Part shown: positions 14,726 to 22,236 of the stretch, one piece after another
How the letters are laid out: each line of letters opens with the position of its first letter
How positions within the stretch are numbered: position 1 is the first letter of the stretch
Origin: Bacillota bacterium
GTDB lineage: Bacteria > Bacillota > Clostridia > Oscillospirales > Acutalibacteraceae
NCBI GenBank assembly: GCA_023410445.1
Contig: JAEYPT010000007.1
Location: 124,001 to 188,000 of the forward strand
Length of the DNA: 64,000 nucleotides
Direction of reading: 5' to 3'
Position numbers and translations under genes: made by a program
Notes under the pieces: generated by a model
What the model was told of the DNA's origin: nothing
Databases searched by the model: none
The model's input: only the letters and a program-made list of their open reading frames with translations

Positions 14726-14757
14726 CAGGCCTCCTGCAAAACAGGGGGCCTGATTTT
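14726..14757 (+). terminator. Intrinsic terminator after the ABC transporter operon
   Basis: CAGGCCTCCTG (14726-14736) pairs with CAGGGGGCCTG (14742-14752) with one G-U pair, followed by five T. Confidence 0.85.
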
Positions 14758-14846
14758 TGGTCCTCAGCCCTTTTTCGAAGGAATTCCCTTTGTTTTTCTT
14801 TTAAATATAACAAATTCGAACTATTCAACCGTATAAAAAGCGATAA

Positions 14847-14915
14847 AATCAGATTTATGAGTCTGATTGCATACGCCCGTTTGAGGACGCGGAAACTCGG
14901 TTCTCAAACGTTTTT
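14847..14915 (+). promoter_or_regulatory. Hairpin leader with terminator before the aminotransferase
   Basis: Two structures precede the gene: AATCAGA/TCTGATT (14847-14853/14862-14868), then CGTTTGAG (14878-14885) paired with CTCAAACG (14903-14910) and five T. The second ends only 18 bases before the ATG at 14934, so it looks like an attenuator. No clear promoter was found between it and the terminator at 14726. Confidence 0.6.
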
Positions 14916-14933
14916 ATAGTAAGGGGGAGCACA

Positions 14934-16100
14934 ATGTTGCTGTCAAATCTCATTAACTCAATTGAACCGTCCGGAATTCGGGAAATGTTTAACAAGTCTC
15001 TGGAATATAAGGATGTAATCAGTTTTACCGTCGGGGAACCCAATTTTACGGCCTCCGGAAATGTGGTTGAAGCTGGATGCGACGCAATCCGCGGGGGCTA
15101 TACCAAATATACGGCTAACGCCGGAATTCCGGAGCTTCGTGCGGCCATCGCATCCTCGCTCCGAAAAACGGCCGGGCTGGAATATGACCCGGACCGTCAG
15201 ATTGCGGTGACGACCGGCGCAATGGGTGCCGTTTATCTTACGCTGAAGGTGCTTCTTGATCCGGGCGACGAGGTGGCAGTTCCGGCACCGTATTACGGCA
15301 ATTACGACGCACAGATTCGAATGAACGGCGGCGTGCCGGTCTATATAGCGTGCAGAGAAGAAAACGACTTCGTCCTGGATACCGAAGATTTGAAACGCGC
15401 GATTACCCCGAAAACGAAGGTAATCTTCCTCAATTCGCCCTGCAATCCGACCGGGAGCGTCATCGGCCCCGAAGCCCTGCGGCAGATTGCGGAAATCGCG
15501 AAGAAAAAGGGCCTGCTGGTTATCTCGGATGAGGTTTACAACCAGATTGTCTACGACGGAGCCCGGTGCGAAAGCATCGCCTGCCTGCCAGGAATGCAGG
15601 AGCGTACCGTCGTGATTAACAGCTTTTCCAAAACCTATGCCATGACGGGCTGGAGAATCGGCTATGCCGCCGGGCCGGAGGAAATCGTCCAAAAGGTTGC
15701 GGAGATGCAGGAATACGTGGCCTCCTGTGCCGCCATGCCATGTCAGTACGCCGCCTTGGAGGCGCTTCAGGGACCGCAGGAACATTTTAAGCGCATGCTT
15801 ACTGAATATGAAAAGCGGAGAAATTATCTCGTTGGGCGGCTCAACAGAATGAAAGGCGTTTCCTGCCGCATGCCGAAGGGCGCGTTTTACGCGTTCCCGA
15901 ACATTTCGAGCTTTGGAATGACTTCCGAAGAATTCGCCTATGCGCTTCTGGACCGCCAGCAGGTGGCGACTGCCCCCGGATCATCGTTCGGAGCGTGCGG
16001 AGAAGGCTATCTGCGTCTTTCCTATGCGGCTTCCATGGAAAACATTGAAAGGGGCATGGATCGGATGGAGGCGTTCGTTCGCTCCTTGACTCTCGACTGA
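14934..16100 (+). CDS. Pyridoxal-phosphate aminotransferase, class I/II
   Basis: A 388-residue fold-type I PLP enzyme of the aspartate aminotransferase family. SPCNPTGSV, ISDEVYNQIVYDG, and the Schiff-base lysine in INSFSKTYAMTGWRIGY are all present, as is the C-terminal arginine block GEGYLRLSYA that binds the substrate carboxylate. ATG at 14934 follows AGGGGGAG. It is followed 35 bp later by a 2-hydroxyacid dehydrogenase and preceded by an amino acid importer, so it probably makes the 2-oxo acid that the next enzyme reduces. Exact amino acid unknown. Confidence 0.92.
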   Translation: MLLSNLINSIEPSGIREMFNKSLEYKDVISFTVGEPNFTASGNVVEAGCDAIRGGYTKYTANAGIPELRAAIASSLRKTAGLEYDPDRQIAVTTGAMGAVYLTLKVLLDPGDEVAVPAPYYGNYDAQIRMNGGVPVYIACREENDFVLDTEDLKRAITPKTKVIFLNSPCNPTGSVIGPEALRQIAEIAKKKGLLVISDEVYNQIVYDGARCESIACLPGMQERTVVINSFSKTYAMTGWRIGYAAGPEEIVQKVAEMQEYVASCAAMPCQYAALEALQGPQEHFKRMLTEYEKRRNYLVGRLNRMKGVSCRMPKGAFYAFPNISSFGMTSEEFAYALLDRQQVATAPGSSFGACGEGYLRLSYAASMENIERGMDRMEAFVRSLTLD

Positions 16101-16135
16101 TCTCATTTTTCAACACACAGAAGGGGGAACCATTC

Positions 16136-17086
16136 ATGCCCGGTCGGGTTTTGATTCCGGACTATATTACGGATGCGGGAAAACAGTATCTGCGGGAGCG
16201 AGGCTATGAGGTAATACTTGGCACCGGAACCGACGAAGAGACTCTTTGCCGGGAAATCGCAGACTGCGACGCGGCGCTGGCCCGAACGGAGCATTATACG
16301 CGCAGGGTGCTTCAAGCTGCCAAAAAGCTGAAGGTGATCGGCCGCCACGGTGTTGGGACGGACAATATCGACCTGAAAGCTGCAACGGAGCTTGGCATTC
16401 AGGTCACCAATGCACCGAACGCCAATACCAATTCCGTGGCGGAGCATACCGTTGCGCTGCTCCTTGCCTGCGCGCGGAATCTTGTCCAGATGGACCGCGT
16501 CTGCCGGAACGGCCCGTGGGAGCTCCGCGATCAACTACTCGGCACCGAGGTGATGGGAAAAACGCTCGGTGTTGTCGGCGCGGGGAAAATCGGTCAGCTG
16601 GTCATGCAAAAGGTATCGGCAGGCCTTGGAATGAATGTAATCGCCTATAATCACCGCCCGAAGGCAGTCCCTCCTGGGGTACGGCTGGTGACCGACCTTC
16701 GTGTTGTTTTCCGGGAGGCGGATTTTGTATCCATCCATCTTCCAGCGGTTCCCGAAACCAACAATAGCATCGGGGAATCGCTGTTCCGCCTGATGAAGCC
16801 GAGTGCATTTTTTATTAACACCGCCCGGGGGAAGATTGTCAACGAACAAGATCTTTACCGGGCTCTTTCAGAGCACTGGATTCGCGGTGCCGCGCTGGAC
16901 GTTTTTCAGCAGGAGCCGGTGTCACCGGATAATCCGCTGTTTTCCCTCGAAAATCTTATCGTTGCTCCGCATTACGGTGCTCAGACGGATTACGCGAGGG
17001 ATCATATGGGACTCGACGCCGCACGAGGCATCGACGAGGTGCTGAGCGGAAGAAAACCGACCTGGCCGGTGAATCACCTTCCGTAA
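16136..17086 (+). CDS. D-isomer-specific 2-hydroxyacid dehydrogenase
   Basis: A 316-residue NAD(P)-dependent enzyme of the SerA/LdhA family. The Rossmann motif is LGVVGAGKIGQLV (~residues 143-155). The catalytic Arg lies in FINTARGKIVNE, the Glu in LDVFQQEPV and the His in IVAPHYGAQT. RHGVGTDNIDL is the usual substrate-domain block. No ACT domain is present, so it is the short form. ATG at 16136 has AGAAGGGGG upstream. Paired with the aminotransferase, it would reduce a 2-oxo acid to a D-2-hydroxy acid; the 3-phosphoglycerate role is less likely here. Confidence 0.9.
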   Translation: MPGRVLIPDYITDAGKQYLRERGYEVILGTGTDEETLCREIADCDAALARTEHYTRRVLQAAKKLKVIGRHGVGTDNIDLKAATELGIQVTNAPNANTNSVAEHTVALLLACARNLVQMDRVCRNGPWELRDQLLGTEVMGKTLGVVGAGKIGQLVMQKVSAGLGMNVIAYNHRPKAVPPGVRLVTDLRVVFREADFVSIHLPAVPETNNSIGESLFRLMKPSAFFINTARGKIVNEQDLYRALSEHWIRGAALDVFQQEPVSPDNPLFSLENLIVAPHYGAQTDYARDHMGLDAARGIDEVLSGRKPTWPVNHLP

Positions 17087-17100
17087 GCGTTAGAAGCGAA

Positions 17101-17147
17101 GAGCAGGTACGGCAGACCTTTGGGGTTCGCCGTGCCTGCTCCGTTTT
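17101..17147 (+). terminator. Intrinsic terminator after the dehydrogenase
   Basis: GAGCAGGTACGGC (17101-17113) pairs with GCCGTGCCTGCTC (17129-17141) with one wobble pair, followed by CCGTTTT. Confidence 0.82.
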
Positions 17148-17171
17148 CATCGGAAGATTATTTCCGATCTC

Positions 17172-17480
17172 TTACAGATTGAACAGCTCGTCACCGCTCT
17201 TGAAATCGAATCCGGGATGATGATCGAATCGGACGGCACCCACGGATGCTTTTCCCTTTACAGCCTTACTGACCATCGCGAGCCCTTCGTTGCCGAAGCC
17301 CGCGCAGAGCTCCAATGCCTGTACGCCGCTGTCAACCAGTTCTTTCGCGACCTTTACGCCTTCGGTATAGTCTTTTACGCCGACGACATTCAGCGTCAAA
17401 GCCGGTGTTTCAATTACGGCTCTGTGTGCCTTGCTGTCTGTTTCGGGTGCGACAAAAATAAACGCTGCCTGTACCTTCAT
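17172..17480 (-). CDS. DUF6506-like small protein
   Basis: A 102-residue soluble protein starting VQAAFIFVAPETDSKAHR, with a Cys in LELCAGFGNEGL and VGAVRFDHHPGFDF near the C-terminus. This pattern resembles DUF6506, assigned from memory and not verified. No function is known to me. The histidine-rich FDHHPG could be a metal or ligand site. ATG at 17480 has GGGAT upstream. It lies 117 bp after an AraC regulator on the same strand. Confidence 0.75.
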   Translation of the reverse strand: MKVQAAFIFVAPETDSKAHRAVIETPALTLNVVGVKDYTEGVKVAKELVDSGVQALELCAGFGNEGLAMVSKAVKGKASVGAVRFDHHPGFDFKSGDELFNL

Positions 17481-17597
17481 AATTTATCCCACGCTTTCTT
17501 TTCTCGTTGGTTCCTTTGGAACGGTTACATCTTACCACCGAAAGCGCTCGGATTCTTGCAAATTATTGTCTTCCTGTTCGCCGAAGGATCAGGCTCT

Positions 17598-18362
17598 TTA
17601 AAGCTCCCTGTAGTTCTTTTTGTAATCCTGCAGGCTGATGCCCATCTGCTTCCGGAAAAGATTGCACAGGTGGCTTTGATCGTTAAAATCCAGTTCCATC
17701 GCCAAGTCTACTTCTTTTTGAGACCCTAGAATCCGTTCCCGGGCAAAATGCATTTTCACCTGAACGTCGTACTGATGTGGGGTTACGCCCATTTCCCGTT
17801 TAAATACTTTCACCAGATAGTACTTGGAAACATGAACCGCATCGGCAAGCGCGTCCAGACTGAATTTTTCCTGCGCATGGCTGCGGATATATTCGCAGGC
17901 GGCTTCCGCCATACAACGGCCCGCTCTTTCCTCAATTTCCTCTGTCCGATCCGCAATTACAGGCTGCATCAGGGCAAGAAGCGCGTTTACAAATGTCTCT
18001 GCGGAGCCATCTTCGATATAATTTCTGCAAAGCCCGCGGATTGTTTCCGACGAGGGAAAGGTGAGAAAATAATCCCGGAACTCCAGAGACTTCAGCTGTT
18101 TTTTCCACTCGTTTTTTAAACAGACAGTAATATAGCGGTACCTTTCTTCAGCCTCGATCAGTACTCCAGTGTTGGAGGGAACAAGAAAGACCATTCCCGG
18201 GAGGAGCGTTTTTCGCACGCCGTTAATGGTAAAGGTGACGCTTCCCTCCTCCACCACGCCGAAGCAAAAGCACTCGTGACTGTGCAGCGGGAAGGTATGT
18301 TCACTGCAGGCGAAAAGAATTTCGATGGAGTCCTTTTCATAAAAACGAATATGGTTTTTCAT
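17598..18362 (-). CDS. AraC family regulator with cupin sensor
   Basis: A 254-residue regulator. The N-terminal ~90 residues are a cupin-type arm (EHTFPLHSHECFCFGVVEEGSVTFTINGVRKTLLPGMVFLVP). The C-terminal AraC module holds FSLDALADAVHVSKYYLVKVFKREMGVTPHQY and a second HTH (VDLAMELDFNDQSHLCNLFRKQMGISLQDYKK). ATG at 18362 is preferred for GCGGAG upstream; a GTG at 18392 adds ten residues. It may control the small protein downstream or the aminotransferase/kinase operon, both on its strand. Confidence 0.9.
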   Translation of the reverse strand: MKNHIRFYEKDSIEILFACSEHTFPLHSHECFCFGVVEEGSVTFTINGVRKTLLPGMVFLVPSNTGVLIEAEERYRYITVCLKNEWKKQLKSLEFRDYFLTFPSSETIRGLCRNYIEDGSAETFVNALLALMQPVIADRTEEIEERAGRCMAEAACEYIRSHAQEKFSLDALADAVHVSKYYLVKVFKREMGVTPHQYDVQVKMHFARERILGSQKEVDLAMELDFNDQSHLCNLFRKQMGISLQDYKKNYREL

Positions 18363-18499
18363 ACGGCTCCGCTTCCTTTCCGGCAATTCCACCTGCTGCT
18401 TTTTACCCTATTGTAGCCCATATCTCGGGGAACGTAAAGAAGCAGCTTTGAAAGGAGTTGCCGGGAACACAAAGAGCCTTTTCAGAACACCAGAGGCAG

Positions 18500-19756
18500 T
18501 TATTGAGCAAGACCGCACATCTGTGCCGCTTCACCCATGGCAGTGTCCAGTTTTTCCAGAACCTCGTTGGCAAGGCTTTCCTCCATCAGCAGGCCCGCCT
18601 TAAACTGTAAAACCCGCTGATCGAAATTGGCCCGCATCGCCCAAACGCCGTTTTTATACAAAGCGGACATTAGTGCGGTGGAACCCTCCGGATGCGCCGT
18701 TTCCAGACCCATGATGACGCCGCGCTGACGGATCCCCGTAAAGAACTTCGAGTGCTTTTTCTGAATCTCTGCAAGGCCGTCTCGGAATACGCTGGTCAGG
18801 AGGTCAACATTTTGCTTGGTGGACGGGCGACGGATGATCTCAAGCACTTTGGTTGCGACGTAGCAGCCGAGTTCACAGAAGTTGAACGAAGAGGTTTGAG
18901 CAAATCCGTCGTCGCGGAGCCACTGCGCGGCTTTCTCGTCCATGATGACGGCCGACATCGGGTAATACCCGCCCGAAAGGCCCTTGCCCGTTACAATCAT
19001 GTCCGGCTCGGCACCGTAGCCGACAGCGCACCACATGTCACCGCTGCGCAGCAGGCCCGTCTGTACTTCATCGGCGATGTACAGTGCACCGTAGCGGTGT
19101 GCCAGTTCGCCGACGGTTTTCAGGTAATCGTCGTCCGGAATCGGAAACCCCGACGTTGCAGGGAGACTTTCCAGAAGAACGCAGGCCGTGTCGTCTTTCT
19201 TCAGAACGGCTTCCATCTGCTCCGGATTGTTGTAATCAACCTGTGTGTAGAGTTCCGGGTCCGGAGTCATATTAAAGAACGAGGAGAATTCAGGAGAACC
19301 GGCTTCCAGAGCGATTCCCGTTGCGCCGTGGAAGCAGCCGTGAACGCTGACAACGCGCTTCCGCTTTGTCGCGTGACGCGCGAATTTGACGGCAGCATCG
19401 ATGGATTCCCCGCCCCCGTTGTTAACGTTGACATATTTCATGTATTCCGGCGAGATGGCAAGCAAAGCCTCGCACAGGTTATTTTTCACCTCAGAGGGGA
19501 AATAATGATTGCCCGCGTCGTATTTTTCCGCGCCTTCAATCAGCGCCTGTTTGACCTCCGGGTTCCGGTGGCCCAGGTTGAACACGCCGCCGTTGAGGTG
19601 CATATTGATAATCCGCCTGCCGTCCAGGTCCTTGAAGCAATAGCCCTCACGCTCGCCGAAGACGATATCGAGTCCATAGTGTCGGAATAGATCGACGCGG
19701 AAGGGATTCCAGACTTCGGCGGCCTTATCATAGATTTCCTGATTCGTAGTGCTCAT
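18500..19756 (-). CDS. Class III aminotransferase-fold PLP enzyme (candidate amino-alcohol phospho-lyase)
   Basis: A 418-residue class III PLP protein: HLNGGVFNLGHRNPEV, VSVHGCFHGATGIALEAGS, YIADEVQTGLLRSGDMW, and the lysine in MIVTGKGLSGGYYP that holds PLP. The family includes ornithine and GABA aminotransferases and also phospho-lyases acting on O-phosphoethanolamine and 5-phosphohydroxylysine. It is 14 bp downstream of an APH-type kinase in the same operon. In animals an APH kinase and a class III phospho-lyase form one pathway (hydroxylysine), which makes a phospho-lyase plausible here. An ordinary aminotransferase remains possible. ATG at 19756 follows GAGGAG. Confidence 0.9.
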   Translation of the reverse strand: MSTTNQEIYDKAAEVWNPFRVDLFRHYGLDIVFGEREGYCFKDLDGRRIINMHLNGGVFNLGHRNPEVKQALIEGAEKYDAGNHYFPSEVKNNLCEALLAISPEYMKYVNVNNGGGESIDAAVKFARHATKRKRVVSVHGCFHGATGIALEAGSPEFSSFFNMTPDPELYTQVDYNNPEQMEAVLKKDDTACVLLESLPATSGFPIPDDDYLKTVGELAHRYGALYIADEVQTGLLRSGDMWCAVGYGAEPDMIVTGKGLSGGYYPMSAVIMDEKAAQWLRDDGFAQTSSFNFCELGCYVATKVLEIIRRPSTKQNVDLLTSVFRDGLAEIQKKHSKFFTGIRQRGVIMGLETAHPEGSTALMSALYKNGVWAMRANFDQRVLQFKAGLLMEESLANEVLEKLDTAMGEAAQMCGLAQ

Positions 19757-19770
19757 CGTATTTTCTCCTC

Positions 19771-21048
19771 TCAGTTGTTCGAGACTGCCAGCGGTATATC
19801 CCGAAACGCTTTTGTATACCGTTTGGCCAGTACAGCGGTTCCCTTTGCGTAAAACGCCAGAATTTCCGGCGTTAGCTCTGCAGCTTCGTTGCTGCCTGCG
19901 GCGGTGTTGTTGAGGTGATAGCTGATCGCCTGCAGAAGCCCGATCCGACGCATCATAACAAAGGTGGGAATTTCCCGTTCGTCTTCTTCGGAAAGCTCTG
20001 CGCGTGTCCGGTAGCCCTCCACGATGATACTGAGAATTTTCGGTAAATCGGGGCGGTGCTCCATGAACCCGACTGCGCCCGCGATGTCATACATATACCA
20101 GCCCTTACCGCAGTCGTCAAAGTCAAGGACCGAAATCTGACTGCCGTCCTGAAGCAAATTCGGCATGCGCAGGTCGCTGTGGATCAGACCGTAACGGTCG
20201 GGCGACTTCCCATAGGCCAGAATTCGCTTTTTCATCAGAGCGGCGCATGCGTCGATCGCTGCAATGTCGGCGGGGGAAAGCATATCCGTGAGTTCCCTGT
20301 AGTGAGCCCCGTAAAAATTGTTCCACCCATCGGAAAACGTCGCGTTCCAGTCCCATTCAATGCGGCTATAAAAATCGGGCAGCGTCCATTCCCGGGAGGT
20401 ATTGTGAAGGACAGCGGCAATTTCACCAAGCTTTCGGTACATTGCAATGTCTTCCGGACTGAGCGATTTCGACGACGGAGGGAACAGCCGGTTTACCCGG
20501 TCGTAGGCGGACGCCGCGAAACGGAAAATCGGAACGGTAACTTTTTTCGGCATTTTATCAAGGATTACGGCAACCCCGCTGATCGCCCCGGTGTCATCGT
20601 GGGAGTCCCGCGGTGCTTTCCCGCGGACAAACGAAAAACAGACGACGTGCCTTGCTTCCTTATGCGCGGGAGCTGCAATGGTCTGCACGTAGGTGCCGTC
20701 CAGGGCAGGCAGCGGTTTGGCAAGATTAAGCTTTGTGTTTTTGCGCAGATGGAGCAGCCAGGCGATTTCCGTCCGGATGGAATCCTTTTCCGCATAGATC
20801 AGCCGGTGAACGCGCATGACGATCGGCTCAAAGCCGTGATGTTCCACTTTGTAGGTAGCGTTTTCCGTAATGTTCAGCAGAGTCAGCTTGGAGTCCTCCG
20901 GATATCCCCATAGGGGAAGAGCTCGTTTTGCAACATTCCCAAACTGCTCCTTGAGCTGCTGAAAGGTTTGCGCCTCTTCGTGCGCTGAATCATATACCTC
21001 CGTATTGCCGGTTGGCAGAGTGTTTTCCTTAACAACGCAAGTGCTCAT
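19771..21048 (-). CDS. Aminoglycoside phosphotransferase-fold small-molecule kinase
   Basis: A 425-residue protein-kinase-like enzyme of the APH/ChoK group. The catalytic loop HSDLRMPNLL at about residue 290 and the metal-binding LDFDDCGKGWYMYDIAG follow the family pattern HxDxxxxN and DFDD. The N-terminal lobe has YKVEHHGFEPIVMRVHR. This family covers homoserine, choline/ethanolamine and hydroxylysine kinases. The start at 21048 (ATG with GTGAGG upstream) is preferred over the in-frame GTG at 21060. It heads an operon with the class III PLP enzyme, behind a promoter, a palindromic operator and a leader hairpin. Confidence 0.85.
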   Translation of the reverse strand: MSTCVVKENTLPTGNTEVYDSAHEEAQTFQQLKEQFGNVAKRALPLWGYPEDSKLTLLNITENATYKVEHHGFEPIVMRVHRLIYAEKDSIRTEIAWLLHLRKNTKLNLAKPLPALDGTYVQTIAAPAHKEARHVVCFSFVRGKAPRDSHDDTGAISGVAVILDKMPKKVTVPIFRFAASAYDRVNRLFPPSSKSLSPEDIAMYRKLGEIAAVLHNTSREWTLPDFYSRIEWDWNATFSDGWNNFYGAHYRELTDMLSPADIAAIDACAALMKKRILAYGKSPDRYGLIHSDLRMPNLLQDGSQISVLDFDDCGKGWYMYDIAGAVGFMEHRPDLPKILSIIVEGYRTRAELSEEDEREIPTFVMMRRIGLLQAISYHLNNTAAGSNEAAELTPEILAFYAKGTAVLAKRYTKAFRDIPLAVSNN

Positions 21049-21071
21049 GTTTTTCCTCACTTTCCGAAATC

Positions 21072-21114
21072 AGGCAGAAAACGGCGCCGGTAGCGTAAAA
21101 ACTACCGGCGCCGT
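21072..21114 (-). terminator. GC-rich attenuator-like hairpin in the kinase leader
   Basis: A 13-bp perfect stem, arms 21081-21093 and 21102-21114, contains GGCGCCGGTAG. On the minus strand it is followed by TTTTCTGCC. It sits between the kinase promoter and start, so it could stop transcription early. A related hairpin lies in the divergent MFS leader at 22115-22141. Confidence 0.65.
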
Positions 21115-21175
21115 TGCCGTGCACAGAATTTCCGGCCGCTGCCGCCCCGCAGGAGGGGAGACAACATGCCTTAAA

Positions 21176-21191
21176 AGTGAGCAGTCACTCA
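21176..21191. promoter_or_regulatory. Candidate TetR operator at the kinase promoter
   Basis: AGTGAGCAGTCACTCA contains the palindrome AGTGA-GCAG-TCACT. It begins 8 bp downstream of the kinase -10 box, where bound repressor would block the transcription start. A nearly identical element (AATGAGCAATCACTCA) occupies the same place at the MFS promoter at 22065-22080. Confidence 0.72.
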
Positions 21192-21199
21192 TTGCCATT

Positions 21200-21228
21200 A
21201 TTATATTCGTCTCCGCGCGACTTGTCAA
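21200..21228 (-). promoter_or_regulatory. Sigma-A promoter of the kinase/PLP-enzyme operon
   Basis: Minus-strand TTGACA (21228-21223), 17-bp spacer, TATAAT (21205-21200): a full consensus match, 152 bp before the kinase start. Confidence 0.88.
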
Positions 21229-21261
21229 TACTGCGGTCTGCGGATACGGGAAATAATTTGC

Positions 21262-21291
21262 TGGTCAAAAAAAGTGCGTCATGATACAATA
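21262..21291 (+). promoter_or_regulatory. Weak promoter of the TetR regulator
   Basis: TGGTCA with a 17-bp spacer to TACAAT (ending near 21291), about 50 bp before the TetR start. The -35 is poor, the -10 good. Confidence 0.45.
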
Positions 21292-21342
21292 CGTTCGGGT
21301 ATTTTCTGCGGCTTACCGGGCCGCCGATTGGGAGGAATAGAT

Positions 21343-21978
21343 TTGAAGGAACTCTTTCTTAAAATCCCGGAAGAAAAAAGAAACAGCGTGATTCAGGCGG
21401 CGGTCGATGAATTTGCGGAACACGGCTATGAAAGCGCGAATACCAATCAGATCGCAAAAGTCGCCCACATCAGCGTGGGCAGCCTGTTTCAGTATTTTGA
21501 GAATAAGGAGGATCTCTTCTTTTCCGTAGTACGGTTCAGCTCGCAGTTGCTGGTGAACGCTTTCTGCGAGGTAGTTCTGGAGAGCGATTCTTTTTTTGTT
21601 ACGGTGGAAAAGATTCTGCGCCGCATTATCCGGGAATCCAGAGAACACCCGAATTACATTAAGCTGTATTTCGTGATGACCGCTCCCGGCAAGGCAAATA
21701 TGGAGCGTGAGGTCGTTCGCGAAATGGAGGAATACTCCTGCCGGCTTTACTGCCATGTGATCCGGAAAGGGCAGCAGGAGGGTGTTGTCCGGCCGGACTG
21801 CGATCTTCATATCTTCCCGTTTCTGCTGGATAATCTGTTTATGATGCTTCAGTTTTCCTTTTCCTGCGGCTATTATCAGGAGCGTCTGAAAATTTACGGT
21901 GGTGATGATATTTTAAGCCAGGATGATACTATTGTCGAGCAGACAATAAAATTTCTGAAAGGTGCGCTTTCTTCGTAG
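21343..21978 (+). CDS. TetR/AcrR family regulator of the kinase/MFS divergon
   Basis: A 211-residue regulator. The HTH spans residues ~10-55 (RNSVIQAAVDEFAEHGYESANTNQIAKVAHISVGSLFQYFENKEDL). TTG at 21343 is chosen because GGGAGG lies 7 bases upstream and the protein then begins KELFLKIPEEKR, as in many TetR proteins; an ATG at 21274 adds an odd tail. It stands between two promoters that share one palindromic element, so it is the likely repressor of both the kinase operon and the MFS gene. The inducer is unknown. Confidence 0.9.
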   Translation: MKELFLKIPEEKRNSVIQAAVDEFAEHGYESANTNQIAKVAHISVGSLFQYFENKEDLFFSVVRFSSQLLVNAFCEVVLESDSFFVTVEKILRRIIRESREHPNYIKLYFVMTAPGKANMEREVVREMEEYSCRLYCHVIRKGQQEGVVRPDCDLHIFPFLLDNLFMMLQFSFSCGYYQERLKIYGGDDILSQDDTIVEQTIKFLKGALSS

Positions 21979-22029
21979 CTTGCATTTTCGCGCGGTTTGC
22001 TTTATTTTATTCCGAAATAGAGAAATTGT

Positions 22030-22058
22030 TTGACAAATGCCAGACAATTGAATATGAT
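22030..22058 (+). promoter_or_regulatory. Sigma-A promoter of the 12-TM MFS gene
   Basis: TTGACA (22030-22035), 17-bp spacer, TATGAT (22053-22058). It lies 179 bp before the MFS ATG; the leader contains an operator and a terminator hairpin. Confidence 0.87.
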
Positions 22059-22064
22059 AGATGC

Positions 22065-22080
22065 AATGAGCAATCACTCA
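22065..22080. promoter_or_regulatory. Candidate TetR operator at the MFS promoter
   Basis: AATGAGCAATCACTCA starts 6 bp after the -10 box. It differs at only two positions from the element at 21176-21191 on the divergent promoter. Confidence 0.7.
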
Positions 22081-22114
22081 CTCGTCGATCCGATGAGGGA
22101 ATATGCAATGGCAA

Positions 22115-22146
22115 GGGCGCCGGTTTACAGAACCGGCGCCCTTTTT
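22115..22146 (+). terminator. Intrinsic terminator/attenuator in the MFS leader
   Basis: GGGCGCCGGTT (22115-22125), loop TACAG, AACCGGCGCCC (22131-22141), then five T. It lies between promoter and gene, so the MFS gene is expressed only on read-through. Confidence 0.82.
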
Positions 22147-22236
22147 GCGTGTATCCCGGCAGGCTGCCCACGTTTCTTCCGTTGCAGGCCGGAAGAAAGG
22201 AGCTGCCGCATTGCTGTGAAAAGAGGAGATCAATCC

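Noticed and set aside
18692..19690. 332-codon plus-strand frame
   Set aside because: Antisense to the class III PLP enzyme, which has intact motifs.
22030..22236. N-terminal extension of the 12-TM MFS protein
   Set aside because: The frame covers the promoter, operator and terminator hairpin; the ATG at 22237 has a good RBS and starts right before helix 1.
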